Assembly (NCBI RefSeq): GCF_014337215.1
Contig: NZ_CP060635.1
Span: 1,129,501-1,193,500, forward strand
Origin: Wansuia hejianensis
Lineage (GTDB): Bacteria; Bacillota; Clostridia; Lachnospirales; Lachnospiraceae
Length of the DNA: 64,000 nt
Reading direction: 5' to 3'
A program made the translations under genes and the position numbers. The notes under the pieces were generated by a model. It saw nothing but the letters and a program-made list of their open reading frames with translations, made no database searches and was not told the DNA's origin. Below are positions 34,605-43,011 of this stretch, in pieces (position 1 is the stretch's first letter; each line of letters begins with the position of its first letter).

Positions 34605-35325
34605 GGTCCGCCTCCCGATGAAACACCTCATGAGCTTCCAGAAACAGGCACAGATCCTCCAGTGCCTGCTGCGTCTGACAATCCCTCCGCAGAATTCCGT
34701 CCTTCCTCCCGATACCGCCGTTCTTTGACGTCCGGCAGACCTTCAATGGGAGCGGCCGCAGGGACAGGCATTGCAGCATATCAATTTTATTGTCTGTCGC
34801 CCCCAGGATTCCCGCCACTGTCGGATGGCGGAGGCTGGCTCCGCTTTTCCCGAAAAACAGCACGCAGGGAAGGCCGGCAGACAGAATCCTTTGACGGCCG
34901 TAGAAAACCGTGACGGCCGTCACCGTCTTGCAGCCGGCTGAGGCTGTTTCCACGCCGCTCATCTGGCTATAGCCCATCGCTTCCGCAAAGCCGGGGCCTG
35001 CCGGAAATAGTCCGGTTTCTTCCGGCTGTTCCCCGATCAGGATCAGATCAAATTTTCCTTCGGTTTCTTCAATTTTTCTGACTGCCGCATACAACATTTC
35101 ATCCTGCGGCTCTGCCCCAGCTTCATCTTCAATGCCTGCTGGGGCAAACCATGCGCGGCCGCCGGAAATTGCCAAAGCCTCCTTCAGCATCCTTTTCTTC
35201 CGCCATCCCCCTGCGGCCAAAACAGTGATTTCTGTCCCCTTCTGCGCGTCCCTGATGGCGGCCGCCGTTTCCAGAGCGTGCCTGTCACCCGCTTGAAAGC
35301 TCTGCAGGTACACTAAGATCCTCAT
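34588..35325 (-). CDS. Orphan EtfB-like protein
   Basis: A 245-residue, divergent member of the ETF beta/FixA family. The N-terminal strand-helix start MRILVYLQSF and the DLILIGEQPEETG...GPGFAEAMG region align with the nucleotide-binding part of EtfB, but the usual KQVPD opening and D-x-A-Q-V-G motif are lost. No etfA accompanies it. It sits 17 bases behind an acyl-CoA dehydrogenase in the same operon, suggesting an electron-transfer role with that enzyme, perhaps with EtfA supplied from the butyrate operon. The C-terminal 50 residues match nothing I recognise. Confidence 0.65.
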   Translation of the reverse strand: MRILVYLQSFQAGDRHALETAAAIRDAQKGTEITVLAAGGWRKKRMLKEALAISGGRAWFAPAGIEDEAGAEPQDEMLYAAVRKIEETEGKFDLILIGEQPEETGLFPAGPGFAEAMGYSQMSGVETASAGCKTVTAVTVFYGRQRILSAGLPCVLFFGKSGASLRHPTVAGILGATDNKIDMLQCLSLRPLPLKVCRTSKNGGIGRKDGILRRDCQTQQALEDLCLFLEAHEVFHREADHGEQQ

Positions 35326-35342
35326 ACCCCTTCTGGTCCGCC

Positions 35343-36485
35343 TCAGCGGAACAGCTGGCCAGATATGATCAGCTTCTGAATCTCATTCGTCCCTTCATAG
35401 ATCTGGGTGATCTTTGCGTCGCGCATCATCCGCTCCACATGATATTCCTTCATGTACCCGTTTCCTCCGAGCATCTGAACCGCTTCAGTAGTCATTTTCA
35501 TGGCTATGTTGGTGCAGACCAGCTTCGCCTTGCCGGCTGAAAGTGTATAGGGTTTGTGGCTGGCTTTGTCCATGGCTGCTTTGTACAACAGATATTTTGC
35601 CTGCTCTATTTCCACATCCAGCTCAGCCATCTTAAAGGCCAGATATTCCTGTTTATAAAGCGGTTTGTGGAATTGCTCCCGCTCCTTTAAATAGTTTTTA
35701 GCGATCTCGAAGGCGCCTTCTGCGATTCCCAGTGCCTGCGCCGCCACGCCGATCCGTCCGCCGTCCAGATTCTTCATTGCAAGCTTAAAGCCCTGCCCGG
35801 GAGCGGCAATCATCTGTTCCTCAGGAACCCTGCAATCAGTAAAAAACAGCTCGCTGACTGCCGCACTGCGGATTCCCATGGTGTTGTGGCGTTCTCCCAC
35901 TGTGAAGCCCGGCGTCCCCTTTTCTATGATAAAAGCAGCCATTCCCTTAGACCCCAGCTCCGGATCCGTCAGTGTAAATACTACGAAATAGTCAGATACA
36001 GGGCCGTTCGTGATAAAACATTTCGAGCCGTTAATCACATAGGAATCCCCGTCTTTCACAGCTACCGTCCTGCAGCCGCTGGCATCCGATCCGGCTGTCG
36101 GCTCTGTGAGGGCGAAGGACCCCAGCGCTTTGCCGCTGGCAACTGGCGTCAGATACTTTTTCTTCATTTCATCCGGCGCATCTGCGTTATCGAAGCTAGC
36201 GCAATACAGGGAGGTGCATACTGAATATGCAATTCCCATGGAAGCGTCCACCTTGGAAATTTCCTCCAGAGCCAGGATATAGGACAAATAATCCGCCCCC
36301 TGGCCGCCATATTCGGTCGAATACGGCAGTCCCATCAGTCCCAACTCTGCCATTTTGCCATACAGGTCCAGCGGGAATACCCTTGTTTCATCTCTGACCA
36401 GTATCTCCTTTGCCAGTTCGTTTTCCGCAAACTCCCGTGCCAGTTTCTGAATTCCTATCTGCGATTCATTCAATGTAAAGTCCAT
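35343..36485 (-). CDS. Acyl-CoA dehydrogenase, second copy
   Basis: A 380-residue flavoprotein oxidising an acyl-CoA to the 2-enoyl-CoA, or the reverse with an Etf. FALTEPTAGSDASG, GSKCFITNG, NTMGIRSAAVSEL and the C-terminal YMKEYHVERMMRDAK with the catalytic glutamate in IYEGTNE are intact. It is similar to Bcd at 21785-22936 but clearly diverged. Embedded between the FGGY kinase and the EtfB-like gene, it is probably dedicated to the pathway of this operon. A 115-base gap separates it from the kinase. Confidence 0.92.
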   Translation of the reverse strand: MDFTLNESQIGIQKLAREFAENELAKEILVRDETRVFPLDLYGKMAELGLMGLPYSTEYGGQGADYLSYILALEEISKVDASMGIAYSVCTSLYCASFDNADAPDEMKKKYLTPVASGKALGSFALTEPTAGSDASGCRTVAVKDGDSYVINGSKCFITNGPVSDYFVVFTLTDPELGSKGMAAFIIEKGTPGFTVGERHNTMGIRSAAVSELFFTDCRVPEEQMIAAPGQGFKLAMKNLDGGRIGVAAQALGIAEGAFEIAKNYLKEREQFHKPLYKQEYLAFKMAELDVEIEQAKYLLYKAAMDKASHKPYTLSAGKAKLVCTNIAMKMTTEAVQMLGGNGYMKEYHVERMMRDAKITQIYEGTNEIQKLIISGQLFR

Positions 36486-36600
36486 TCTTCATACCTCCTG
36501 GTATTTTATTCTGCATAATAAAGGCTCCGGCCTGTCGGCCTGCTTGCTCATACTTCTTCTCCCGTCCGATATCTGTGCCTCGGCGCATGCGAACATGCCC

Positions 36601-38160
36601 TCAGACCGGCTGCCGTCCGGGGCTTTTATATAATCTCGCTCTTTCTGAAAACGGTTCTTTTAAATGGCCGTACAAGCCGTGGTAAATCTGGAAATACTCA
36701 TCGTATCTTTTCACATTTTCCCGGACCGGTTCCACTTCTTCAGCAGTCTTCAGCATGGCGCGGCAGCCCTCGGCAACTGAATGAAAGTGCCCGCTGCCCA
36801 CGGCCGCCATGATGACCGCTCCCGCAGCCGGGCCTTCTTCTATATTCATCGTCACAACAGATGTATCAAACACATCTGCCTGTATCTGCCGCCACAGCCT
36901 GCTTTTGGAACCTCCTCCTGAGACACGGATGGTTCGGATATCCTTGCCCAGCTCCCGGCATATCTCTACAGTTTCTCTCAGAGAATAGGCGACTCCCTCC
37001 ATAACGCTGCGGCACATCTCCGGCATGCCGGTATTCAGGGACATGCCGAAATAACAGGCGCGCGCGTCCGCGTCGTGATTGGGCGCGGAATCTCCGTTAA
37101 AGTAAGGAAGGAAAATTACCCCACCGCAGCCCGGCACAGCCTCAGACGCAATTCCGGTGATGTGATCGTAGATGTCTTTCCCGGATGCTTGAAATTCCTG
37201 CTTCTTTTCCGCAAACATCACGTCTCTGACCCACTTCAGCGAAGCCCCCGCTGTGAGGGACAGTCCCAGATAAGCCCACAGATCCTGTACGGAATGGCAG
37301 AGGCTTTGCATTGCCCGTTTTTTTCTGTCTACAAAGGGAGTTTTACTGCACCCGAATACGACCGCCGAGGTTCCGATGGAAGCACCCAGCATGCTTTCTT
37401 CTATGATTCCTGTTCCGATACCGTTAGCCGTCTGGTCCCCGCCGCCCGCAATCACAGGAATGCCCGGCCTCAGTCCCCAGTCTTCGGCTACTGCTTTCCG
37501 AAGGCCTCCCACCACGTCACAGGACTCCAGCAGCCTCTCCGGCACAAAGCTTCTGGGGATTCCAGTGATTCGGAACATTTCGTCCGACCATTTTCTTCCG
37601 GGTATATCCAGAAGAAAAGACAGGGATGCGTCGCTGACTTCCGTGGCAAGTTCCCCGGTCATGCGGCAGGCTAAATAATCTTTTGTAAATACGATTTTTT
37701 CTATCTTTTCATAATTCTCCGGCTCGTGCTTTTTCAGCCACAGGATCTTGGGAGCCCAGAAGCTGTTCAGGCAGTGATTGGCCGTAACAGCCATGATATC
37801 GGTTCCGGCCTCCTCAATCCGGCGTTCAATCTCACCCACCTCTTCTACAGCTCTCTGATCCATCCAGATCATACAATTGCGGACAGGCTGGAAGTTTTTA
37901 TCCAAAAATACGGTACCCTGCATCTGCCCGGAAAAACCGATGGCACTGACCTGCATTCCGGCCCCGCAGTTCCCAACCGCCTGTTTTACCGCCGCCCCGC
38001 AGGCCTGCCACCAGATCTCCGGGGCCTGTTCTGCGAAACCCGGCCCCGGTACGGTTATATCCTCCTCTGAGTATCCCTCACTCAGCACCTTGCCTGTCTC
38101 ATCGACTATAATCGCCTTAATGCCGCTCGTCCCTGCATCAATTCCCAACCAACAGCTCAT
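36601..38160 (-). CDS. FGGY-family carbohydrate kinase, second copy
   Basis: A 519-residue kinase of the xylulokinase/glycerol kinase superfamily. It shows GIDAGTSGIKAIIVD, MIWMDQRAVEE, the AGGGDQTANGIGTG stretch with the catalytic aspartate and RVSGGGSKSRLWRQIQADV. It is encoded between a ribose-type ABC importer and the acyl-CoA dehydrogenase, so it should phosphorylate the imported compound or an intermediate. SorC-regulated importer plus FGGY kinase sets are known for erythritol and AI-2, but neither complete gene set is present. Substrate unknown. Confidence 0.88.
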   Translation of the reverse strand: MSCWLGIDAGTSGIKAIIVDETGKVLSEGYSEEDITVPGPGFAEQAPEIWWQACGAAVKQAVGNCGAGMQVSAIGFSGQMQGTVFLDKNFQPVRNCMIWMDQRAVEEVGEIERRIEEAGTDIMAVTANHCLNSFWAPKILWLKKHEPENYEKIEKIVFTKDYLACRMTGELATEVSDASLSFLLDIPGRKWSDEMFRITGIPRSFVPERLLESCDVVGGLRKAVAEDWGLRPGIPVIAGGGDQTANGIGTGIIEESMLGASIGTSAVVFGCSKTPFVDRKKRAMQSLCHSVQDLWAYLGLSLTAGASLKWVRDVMFAEKKQEFQASGKDIYDHITGIASEAVPGCGGVIFLPYFNGDSAPNHDADARACYFGMSLNTGMPEMCRSVMEGVAYSLRETVEICRELGKDIRTIRVSGGGSKSRLWRQIQADVFDTSVVTMNIEEGPAAGAVIMAAVGSGHFHSVAEGCRAMLKTAEEVEPVRENVKRYDEYFQIYHGLYGHLKEPFSERARLYKSPGRQPV

Positions 38161-38210
38161 GATCGCGCCCCTTTCCCCTGCAGTTCAGCCTGCTGCCCGC
38201 GTAAATAGCA

Positions 38211-38248
38211 GATGCTACAGAGAAATGAATTGCATTTCCTGTAGCATC
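38211..38248 (-). promoter_or_regulatory. Intercistronic stem-loop between binding protein and kinase
   Basis: GATGCTACAG...CTGTAGCATC encloses GAAATG...CATTTC, together about 16 base pairs. No long T-run follows. Such hairpins behind binding-protein genes commonly stabilise the upstream message or limit read-through, giving more binding protein than kinase. Confidence 0.5.
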
Positions 38249-38274
38249 CACCCAATTCATATCTAGTTACTGTA

Positions 38275-39525
38275 TCAACCTAAAAGTGATTGAATATCAT
38301 CCGGCAGCGGCTGATCATAAATCACCGGCCAGGATTCTTCCAGATTTTCTTTTGTTACATTGACAGGATCGATCAAAATCATCTTCGGAACCTCTTCACC
38401 GATAGCGCCCAAAGCCCCTGCATACAAAGAATAGTATCCGTCCTTATACGGCTGCTGTGCGCCGATTCCCTTGCACATGCCGTCTTCAGCCATAATTCTC
38501 GCCACATTGTATCCGAGATCCACGCAGGTTCCAACGAAATCATTGGAAATATCGTTGCCCTGGGCGGAAGAGATCACGCCCTCAAGCGGGATATCCCACT
38601 GGCCAAACGCGCCGTCCAGATCCGGGTATTTAGCGAATACCGCATCTGCCAGAGCTGCGCAGTCACTGGCGTCATCATAGAACTCTTCTGTCACAATTTC
38701 GATATCCGGGAAGTTCGCCTCGATATAATCGCGGAATCCCTGAGATCTCGCCCGGTTGCCCAGGTTCGGAGCCGACCAGGTAAACATCGCAATCCGGCCG
38801 GAACCGCCAAGCTCAGAAGCCATATCTTTCGCACATTCCACGCCTGCCGCATAGGTATCCGTCGTCACAAGGCTCACATAGTCATCTTCTTCCAGATGTG
38901 CGTTGATGTTGTCAAAGAATACCAGCTTCGTTCCGTTGGCAGCTGCTTCCTGCAACTGGTCGGTCATCGCGTCTACGTCGATCTGGCACAGAATGACGAT
39001 ATCCGGGTCTTTTGCCAGAACGCTTTCCAGGTTGGTGGACTGCTGGGCAGCATCCCATTGAGCGTCTGTCTGAGCGACAATCTCAATATTCAGTTCTTCC
39101 GCGGCTTTTGTCACTCCGGAGATAACTGCTTCAGAGAATGACTCGCCGCCTGTGTGCATAACCAGGCCCACTTTCAGGCCGGCGTCCTTAATTTTTTCAA
39201 CCTGCTCGTCCGTAGCTGAGAAATCCGTATAGGCAGTCGGGCTGATTCCCTCAAAGCGGGAAACCCATTCATCGGGAGTGGCCATCTCTGGCAGCTCCAC
39301 TTCCGCTGAGCCTGTCTCTTTCGACGCGCTGGATGCGCTGGATGATGTCTGTGACTGATCCTCAGGGCTGGATGACGCTGATGATGCTACTGATGATGCT
39401 GCCGATGACGAACCGGCAGCGGAGCTGCCAGCCTCTTTCCCACTGCCGCAGCCTGCCAGTGTTGACACGGCAAATGTCAGTGCCAGTAAAATCCCCAGTG
39501 TTTCTTTCACTTTTCTTCTTTTCAT
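38275..39525 (-). CDS. Sugar ABC transporter substrate-binding lipoprotein
   Basis: A 416-residue type I periplasmic-binding-protein-fold lipoprotein (RbsB class). The signal peptide ends in the lipobox LAGC (lipidated Cys26). A low-complexity Ser/Ala/Glu linker (about 30-75) tethers it to the membrane. The binding domain starts near residue 105 (GLKVGLVMHTGGESFSEAVISG) with KDPDIVILCQIDVDAMTDQ and DLDGAFGQWD as typical strands. It delivers ligand to the permease at 39587 and ATPase at 40548. This class binds ribose, other pentoses, hexoses, polyols or AI-2; residues alone do not decide. Confidence 0.9.
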   Translation of the reverse strand: MKRRKVKETLGILLALTFAVSTLAGCGSGKEAGSSAAGSSSAASSVASSASSSPEDQSQTSSSASSASKETGSAEVELPEMATPDEWVSRFEGISPTAYTDFSATDEQVEKIKDAGLKVGLVMHTGGESFSEAVISGVTKAAEELNIEIVAQTDAQWDAAQQSTNLESVLAKDPDIVILCQIDVDAMTDQLQEAAANGTKLVFFDNINAHLEEDDYVSLVTTDTYAAGVECAKDMASELGGSGRIAMFTWSAPNLGNRARSQGFRDYIEANFPDIEIVTEEFYDDASDCAALADAVFAKYPDLDGAFGQWDIPLEGVISSAQGNDISNDFVGTCVDLGYNVARIMAEDGMCKGIGAQQPYKDGYYSLYAGALGAIGEEVPKMILIDPVNVTKENLEESWPVIYDQPLPDDIQSLLG

Positions 39526-39586
39526 TTTTCTTCCTCCTTTGATTTAGTTATATAAATATTATGAAAAGACTTTTGATTGCCCGGTA

Positions 39587-40564
39587 TCATTTTTTGTTTT
39601 TCCTTGCGCTGATAGACCCGAGTGCTGTTGCGGCAATCACCACGATGCCGCGGACGATGTTCTGCTGCGAAGCCGTCATGCCTGCAATAACGGTACCGTT
39701 ATCAATCATTGCCATTAACCAGGCGCCTACAAAGGTGCCTACCACAGAGGCGACTCCTCCATTCATGCTGGTCCCGCCCAGCACAACCGAAGCGATTACA
39801 TTCATTTCCGCGCCATCGCCATATACATAGTTGGCTGCCTGCAGGCGGGCACAATACAGTACACCTGCAAAAGCAGACATAACCCCGCTCAGAACCATGA
39901 CCATCAGGCGGATCTTCGGCACATTGATACCAGAATAAGTGGCAGCCTGGCTGTTACCTCCTACCGCGAGGACTTTTGATCCAAAAGAGACTTTTCTCAG
40001 CAGGATATAGGCGATGATCATGCACAGGATACACCACAGAATCATAACGGGTATCCCCAGTACCTTCCCATTGCCAAACACCTGGGTGAAGGCCCTGTCA
40101 TAGATCGGTATTGAATTTGAATTGGCCAGCTCCATGGACAGGCCCTTCAGGATCGTCAGTGTGCCGATAGTAATCAGAAAAGACGGCAGACCAGTGTAGA
40201 TCAAGATCAGCCCGTTGACCCCTCCGATGATCAGCCCTGTCGCCAGGGCGGCCAGCAGCGCTACGAACGCGTTGCCCCCGGCACGCATCACAATAGCCGC
40301 AACAATGCCTGAAGTCGCGATATTGGCTCCGACTGTCAGGTCTATTTCCCCACAGCCGATCACGAAGGTCATACCAAAACTCATGATTCCGATGGTGGTC
40401 ATCTGCCGCAAAATATTAATCTGGTTTTTTGCCGTCAGGAAGCCTGAAGAACCTAGGGTGATGGAAAACACAAGGAATGCCACAACAATCGCTATGTACA
40501 CAATTATTTTCGATAAGTCTAATTTTCTACCCGCTGTTTTGACAGCACTATTGCTGGATTGCAT
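39587..40564 (-). CDS. Sugar ABC transporter permease (RbsC type)
   Basis: A polytopic membrane protein of 325 residues with about 8-10 hydrophobic helices. GCGEIDLTVGANIATSG and the coupling-loop sequence GGNSQAATYSGI are characteristic of RbsC-type permeases. I chose ATG 40564 because GAGGAGGTACTGCAAA precedes it; this start overlaps the end of the ATPase gene by 17 bases, indicating translational coupling. Confidence 0.9.
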   Translation of the reverse strand: MQSSNSAVKTAGRKLDLSKIIVYIAIVVAFLVFSITLGSSGFLTAKNQINILRQMTTIGIMSFGMTFVIGCGEIDLTVGANIATSGIVAAIVMRAGGNAFVALLAALATGLIIGGVNGLILIYTGLPSFLITIGTLTILKGLSMELANSNSIPIYDRAFTQVFGNGKVLGIPVMILWCILCMIIAYILLRKVSFGSKVLAVGGNSQAATYSGINVPKIRLMVMVLSGVMSAFAGVLYCARLQAANYVYGDGAEMNVIASVVLGGTSMNGGVASVVGTFVGAWLMAMIDNGTVIAGMTASQQNIVRGIVVIAATALGSISARKNKK

Positions 40565-42044
40565 TTTGCAGTACCTCCTCAGAATCAATTTCATCATGTC
40601 GTAATTCATTAATTATTTTTCCGCGCTGCAACACATAGATGCGGTCACATACTGCCATCATTTCCTGCAATTCAGATGATACAAAGATCGCAGCATTCCC
40701 CTGGTCTGTAAATTTGCGAACGGTTGCGATTAACTCCTTTTTGGAACCGATATCCACGCCCGCAGTCGGTTCGTCCAACAGCAAAATCTTCATGTCTGAC
40801 CGCAGCCATTTGGAAATTACAATTTTCTGCTGGTTGCCTCCGGATAACAGGTTGATAATCTTATTGGGCGAATCTGTTTTTACGCTTAACTCCTTGATGC
40901 TGAAATCCGCGGTCTCATTGATTTTCTTCTTATTTAAAAATAGGCCCTTCTGCATTTTCTTCAGTATGGGTAATATCAGGTTCTGTTTTACCGAATGAAT
41001 CAGCACCAGGCCCTGTGTCCTCCTGTCTTCCGGCACCAGACCGAATCCAGAACGGATCGCGTCCTGCACGGAACGGACCGGCACCGGTTTGCCATCGATC
41101 CGGATCAAGCCTCCCCTGGGCTTTCGTATTCCGAACAGAGTCTCCAGAATCTCCGTTCTTCCGCTGCTCAAAAGACCCGCAAACCCGATTACCTCTCCTT
41201 TATGGAGGTTGAAGGAAATATCCCTGACCCTTTCATTGATATCCAGGTGCTCCACGTTCAAAACCACCTGATCTGAAATCTCTTTCTCCGGAGGCATCCA
41301 TTCAAAAGAAGTTCCTCCTCTATCTCCCATCATATAGCTGATGATCGCTTCAACCTTCAGATCCTGATTATCCAGCTCACCGACGATCCTGCCGTCCCGC
41401 AGCACAGTCACCTTGTCCGCTATGGACAAAATCTCATTCATGCGGTGGGAAATATAAATGATCGCGATTCCCTGTTTCTTCAGATTCTCCACAATCTGAA
41501 ACAGCTTATCCACTTCCTTTGCGGACAGGGACGCCGTCGGCTCATCCATAACCAGTATCCTGGCGTCGCTGGACAGCGCCTTCACAATTTCAACCATCTG
41601 TTTTTCACCGACGGTCAGCTCTCCGACCACCGCATCCGGATTGATGTCCACTCCCAGCCGGTCCAACAATTCAACAGCCTTTTTCCTCATGGCGGGCCGG
41701 TCCAGGAACCGGTTTTTCTTAAGCAGCTCATTGTTCAGAAATATATTTTCCGTTACTGTCAATGTGGGAACACTGCTCATCTCCTGAAAAATCATGGCGA
41801 TCCCATGCTGAAACGCATCCTTGTAATTATTGAACGTCGTTTCCTTTCCATTGAACCAGATCGTTCCGCTGTCTTTTGTGTAAACGCCGGTCAGAATCTT
41901 CATCAGCGTGCTTTTACCGGCGCCGTTGCCTCCGACCAGGGCATTCACCTGCCCGGGAAACACTTCAAATTTCACATCCTTCAGCACAGTGACGCCGAAA
42001 AAGCTTTTTGAAATGTTTTCCAATTTTATAATTGGCCTTTCCAT
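40548..42044 (-). CDS. Sugar ABC transporter ATP-binding protein (RbsA type)
   Basis: A 498-residue tandem ATPase. The first domain has Walker A GGNGAGKSTLMKIL, signature LTVGEKQMVEI and Walker B RILVMDEPTAS. The second has the degenerate Walker A region AGLLSSGRTEILETL, signature LLSGGNQQKIVISKWL and LLLDEPTAGVDIG. This double-domain design is that of RbsA, AraG and MglA. It energises import through the permease encoded next. Confidence 0.93.
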   Translation of the reverse strand: MERPIIKLENISKSFFGVTVLKDVKFEVFPGQVNALVGGNGAGKSTLMKILTGVYTKDSGTIWFNGKETTFNNYKDAFQHGIAMIFQEMSSVPTLTVTENIFLNNELLKKNRFLDRPAMRKKAVELLDRLGVDINPDAVVGELTVGEKQMVEIVKALSSDARILVMDEPTASLSAKEVDKLFQIVENLKKQGIAIIYISHRMNEILSIADKVTVLRDGRIVGELDNQDLKVEAIISYMMGDRGGTSFEWMPPEKEISDQVVLNVEHLDINERVRDISFNLHKGEVIGFAGLLSSGRTEILETLFGIRKPRGGLIRIDGKPVPVRSVQDAIRSGFGLVPEDRRTQGLVLIHSVKQNLILPILKKMQKGLFLNKKKINETADFSIKELSVKTDSPNKIINLLSGGNQQKIVISKWLRSDMKILLLDEPTAGVDIGSKKELIATVRKFTDQGNAAIFVSSELQEMMAVCDRIYVLQRGKIINELRHDEIDSEEVLQNAIQQ

Positions 42045-42090
42045 TCTGTCCCTCCTAATTCATATCTTCAACCAATTCTCCTTTGGCCTG

Positions 42091-42990
42091 TCAGCCTCCC
42101 ACCACACAATCCAGCCCTGCGTTTCTGACCAGCATTTCCAGATCGGAGACCTCCTCTTTATTCATTGTCTTCAGATCTCCAAACGTGTATTCACGCCCGA
42201 TTGTCCGGTACTTGTAGCTTCCCAGCTGATGAAACGGCAGCAGGTCAATCTGCCGGATGTGGTTTTCCTTCGCTATCCCGATCACCTGGCTGATGAATTC
42301 CTGATCCTTATTAACTCCCGGAATGATCGGACAGCGGATGCGGACCTTCTTCCCCGCCGAACACAGCTTCTGCAGATTTTCCAGGATATGAGCCGTCGGA
42401 TAGCTGGAAAACTCCTTAAATCTTCTGTCGTCCAGTGTCTTCAGATCAAACAGGATTTCTCCGGCATGTTCTACAGCCCGGTACAACATCTCCCAGGGCA
42501 CGGCTCCGGCAGTCTCAATTGCGGTATCAATAAATTCCAGCCTGCACCTGCGGATACACTCTCTCACGAATTCTGGCTGCAGGGCCGCTTCACCGCCGGA
42601 AAAAGTCACCCCTCCCTTGGATCTGACAAAATAGTTTTTATCCTTTAAAACCTCTGTCATCACCTGGTCGACGGTCATATCCCTGCCAAAAAGCGTCCGG
42701 GCGTCATAGAAGCATCTGTCCACACAGGCGCCGCAGCTCGTGCAAAGCTTCCGGTCAGTGACGATCTCTCCATCCTTCAGGGAAATCGCCCCATTGGGAC
42801 AGGCCGGTATGCATCTTCCGCATTTCAGGCATTTATTTGCGTTAAAGGCCATCTCATTTCGCGGAGACTGAGACTCCGGATTGCTGCACCAGGGGCAGCT
42901 AAGAGTACATCCCTTTAAGAAAACCAGAATCCGGATACCTGTTCCGTCCGTATAGTGGTAGCGCTCAATATTGAATACTTTTCCATACAT
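42091..42990 (-). CDS. Glycyl radical enzyme activating enzyme (radical SAM)
   Basis: Installs the glycyl radical on the enzyme encoded just upstream. The 299 residues contain the radical-SAM cluster motif KGCTLSCPWC (Cys28, 32, 35), here the C-x3-C-x2-C form. Two ferredoxin-type [4Fe-4S] motifs are inserted (Cys54-57-60-64 and Cys83-86-89-93), followed by VTFSGGEAALQP. The two extra clusters are typical of activases for dehydratase and decarboxylase-type glycyl radical enzymes and absent from the simplest PFL activases. It starts 21 bases after its substrate gene. Confidence 0.95.
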   Translation of the reverse strand: MYGKVFNIERYHYTDGTGIRILVFLKGCTLSCPWCSNPESQSPRNEMAFNANKCLKCGRCIPACPNGAISLKDGEIVTDRKLCTSCGACVDRCFYDARTLFGRDMTVDQVMTEVLKDKNYFVRSKGGVTFSGGEAALQPEFVRECIRRCRLEFIDTAIETAGAVPWEMLYRAVEHAGEILFDLKTLDDRRFKEFSSYPTAHILENLQKLCSAGKKVRIRCPIIPGVNKDQEFISQVIGIAKENHIRQIDLLPFHQLGSYKYRTIGREYTFGDLKTMNKEEVSDLEMLVRNAGLDCVVGG

Positions 42991-43011
42991 AGGTTTTGTT
43001 TCACTTTCGCT

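Noticed and set aside
39300..39440. Serine/alanine codon repeats in the binding-protein gene as a microsatellite or phase-variable tract
   Set aside because: The units are irregular and encode a normal lipoprotein linker; no homopolymer or exact tandem array is present.
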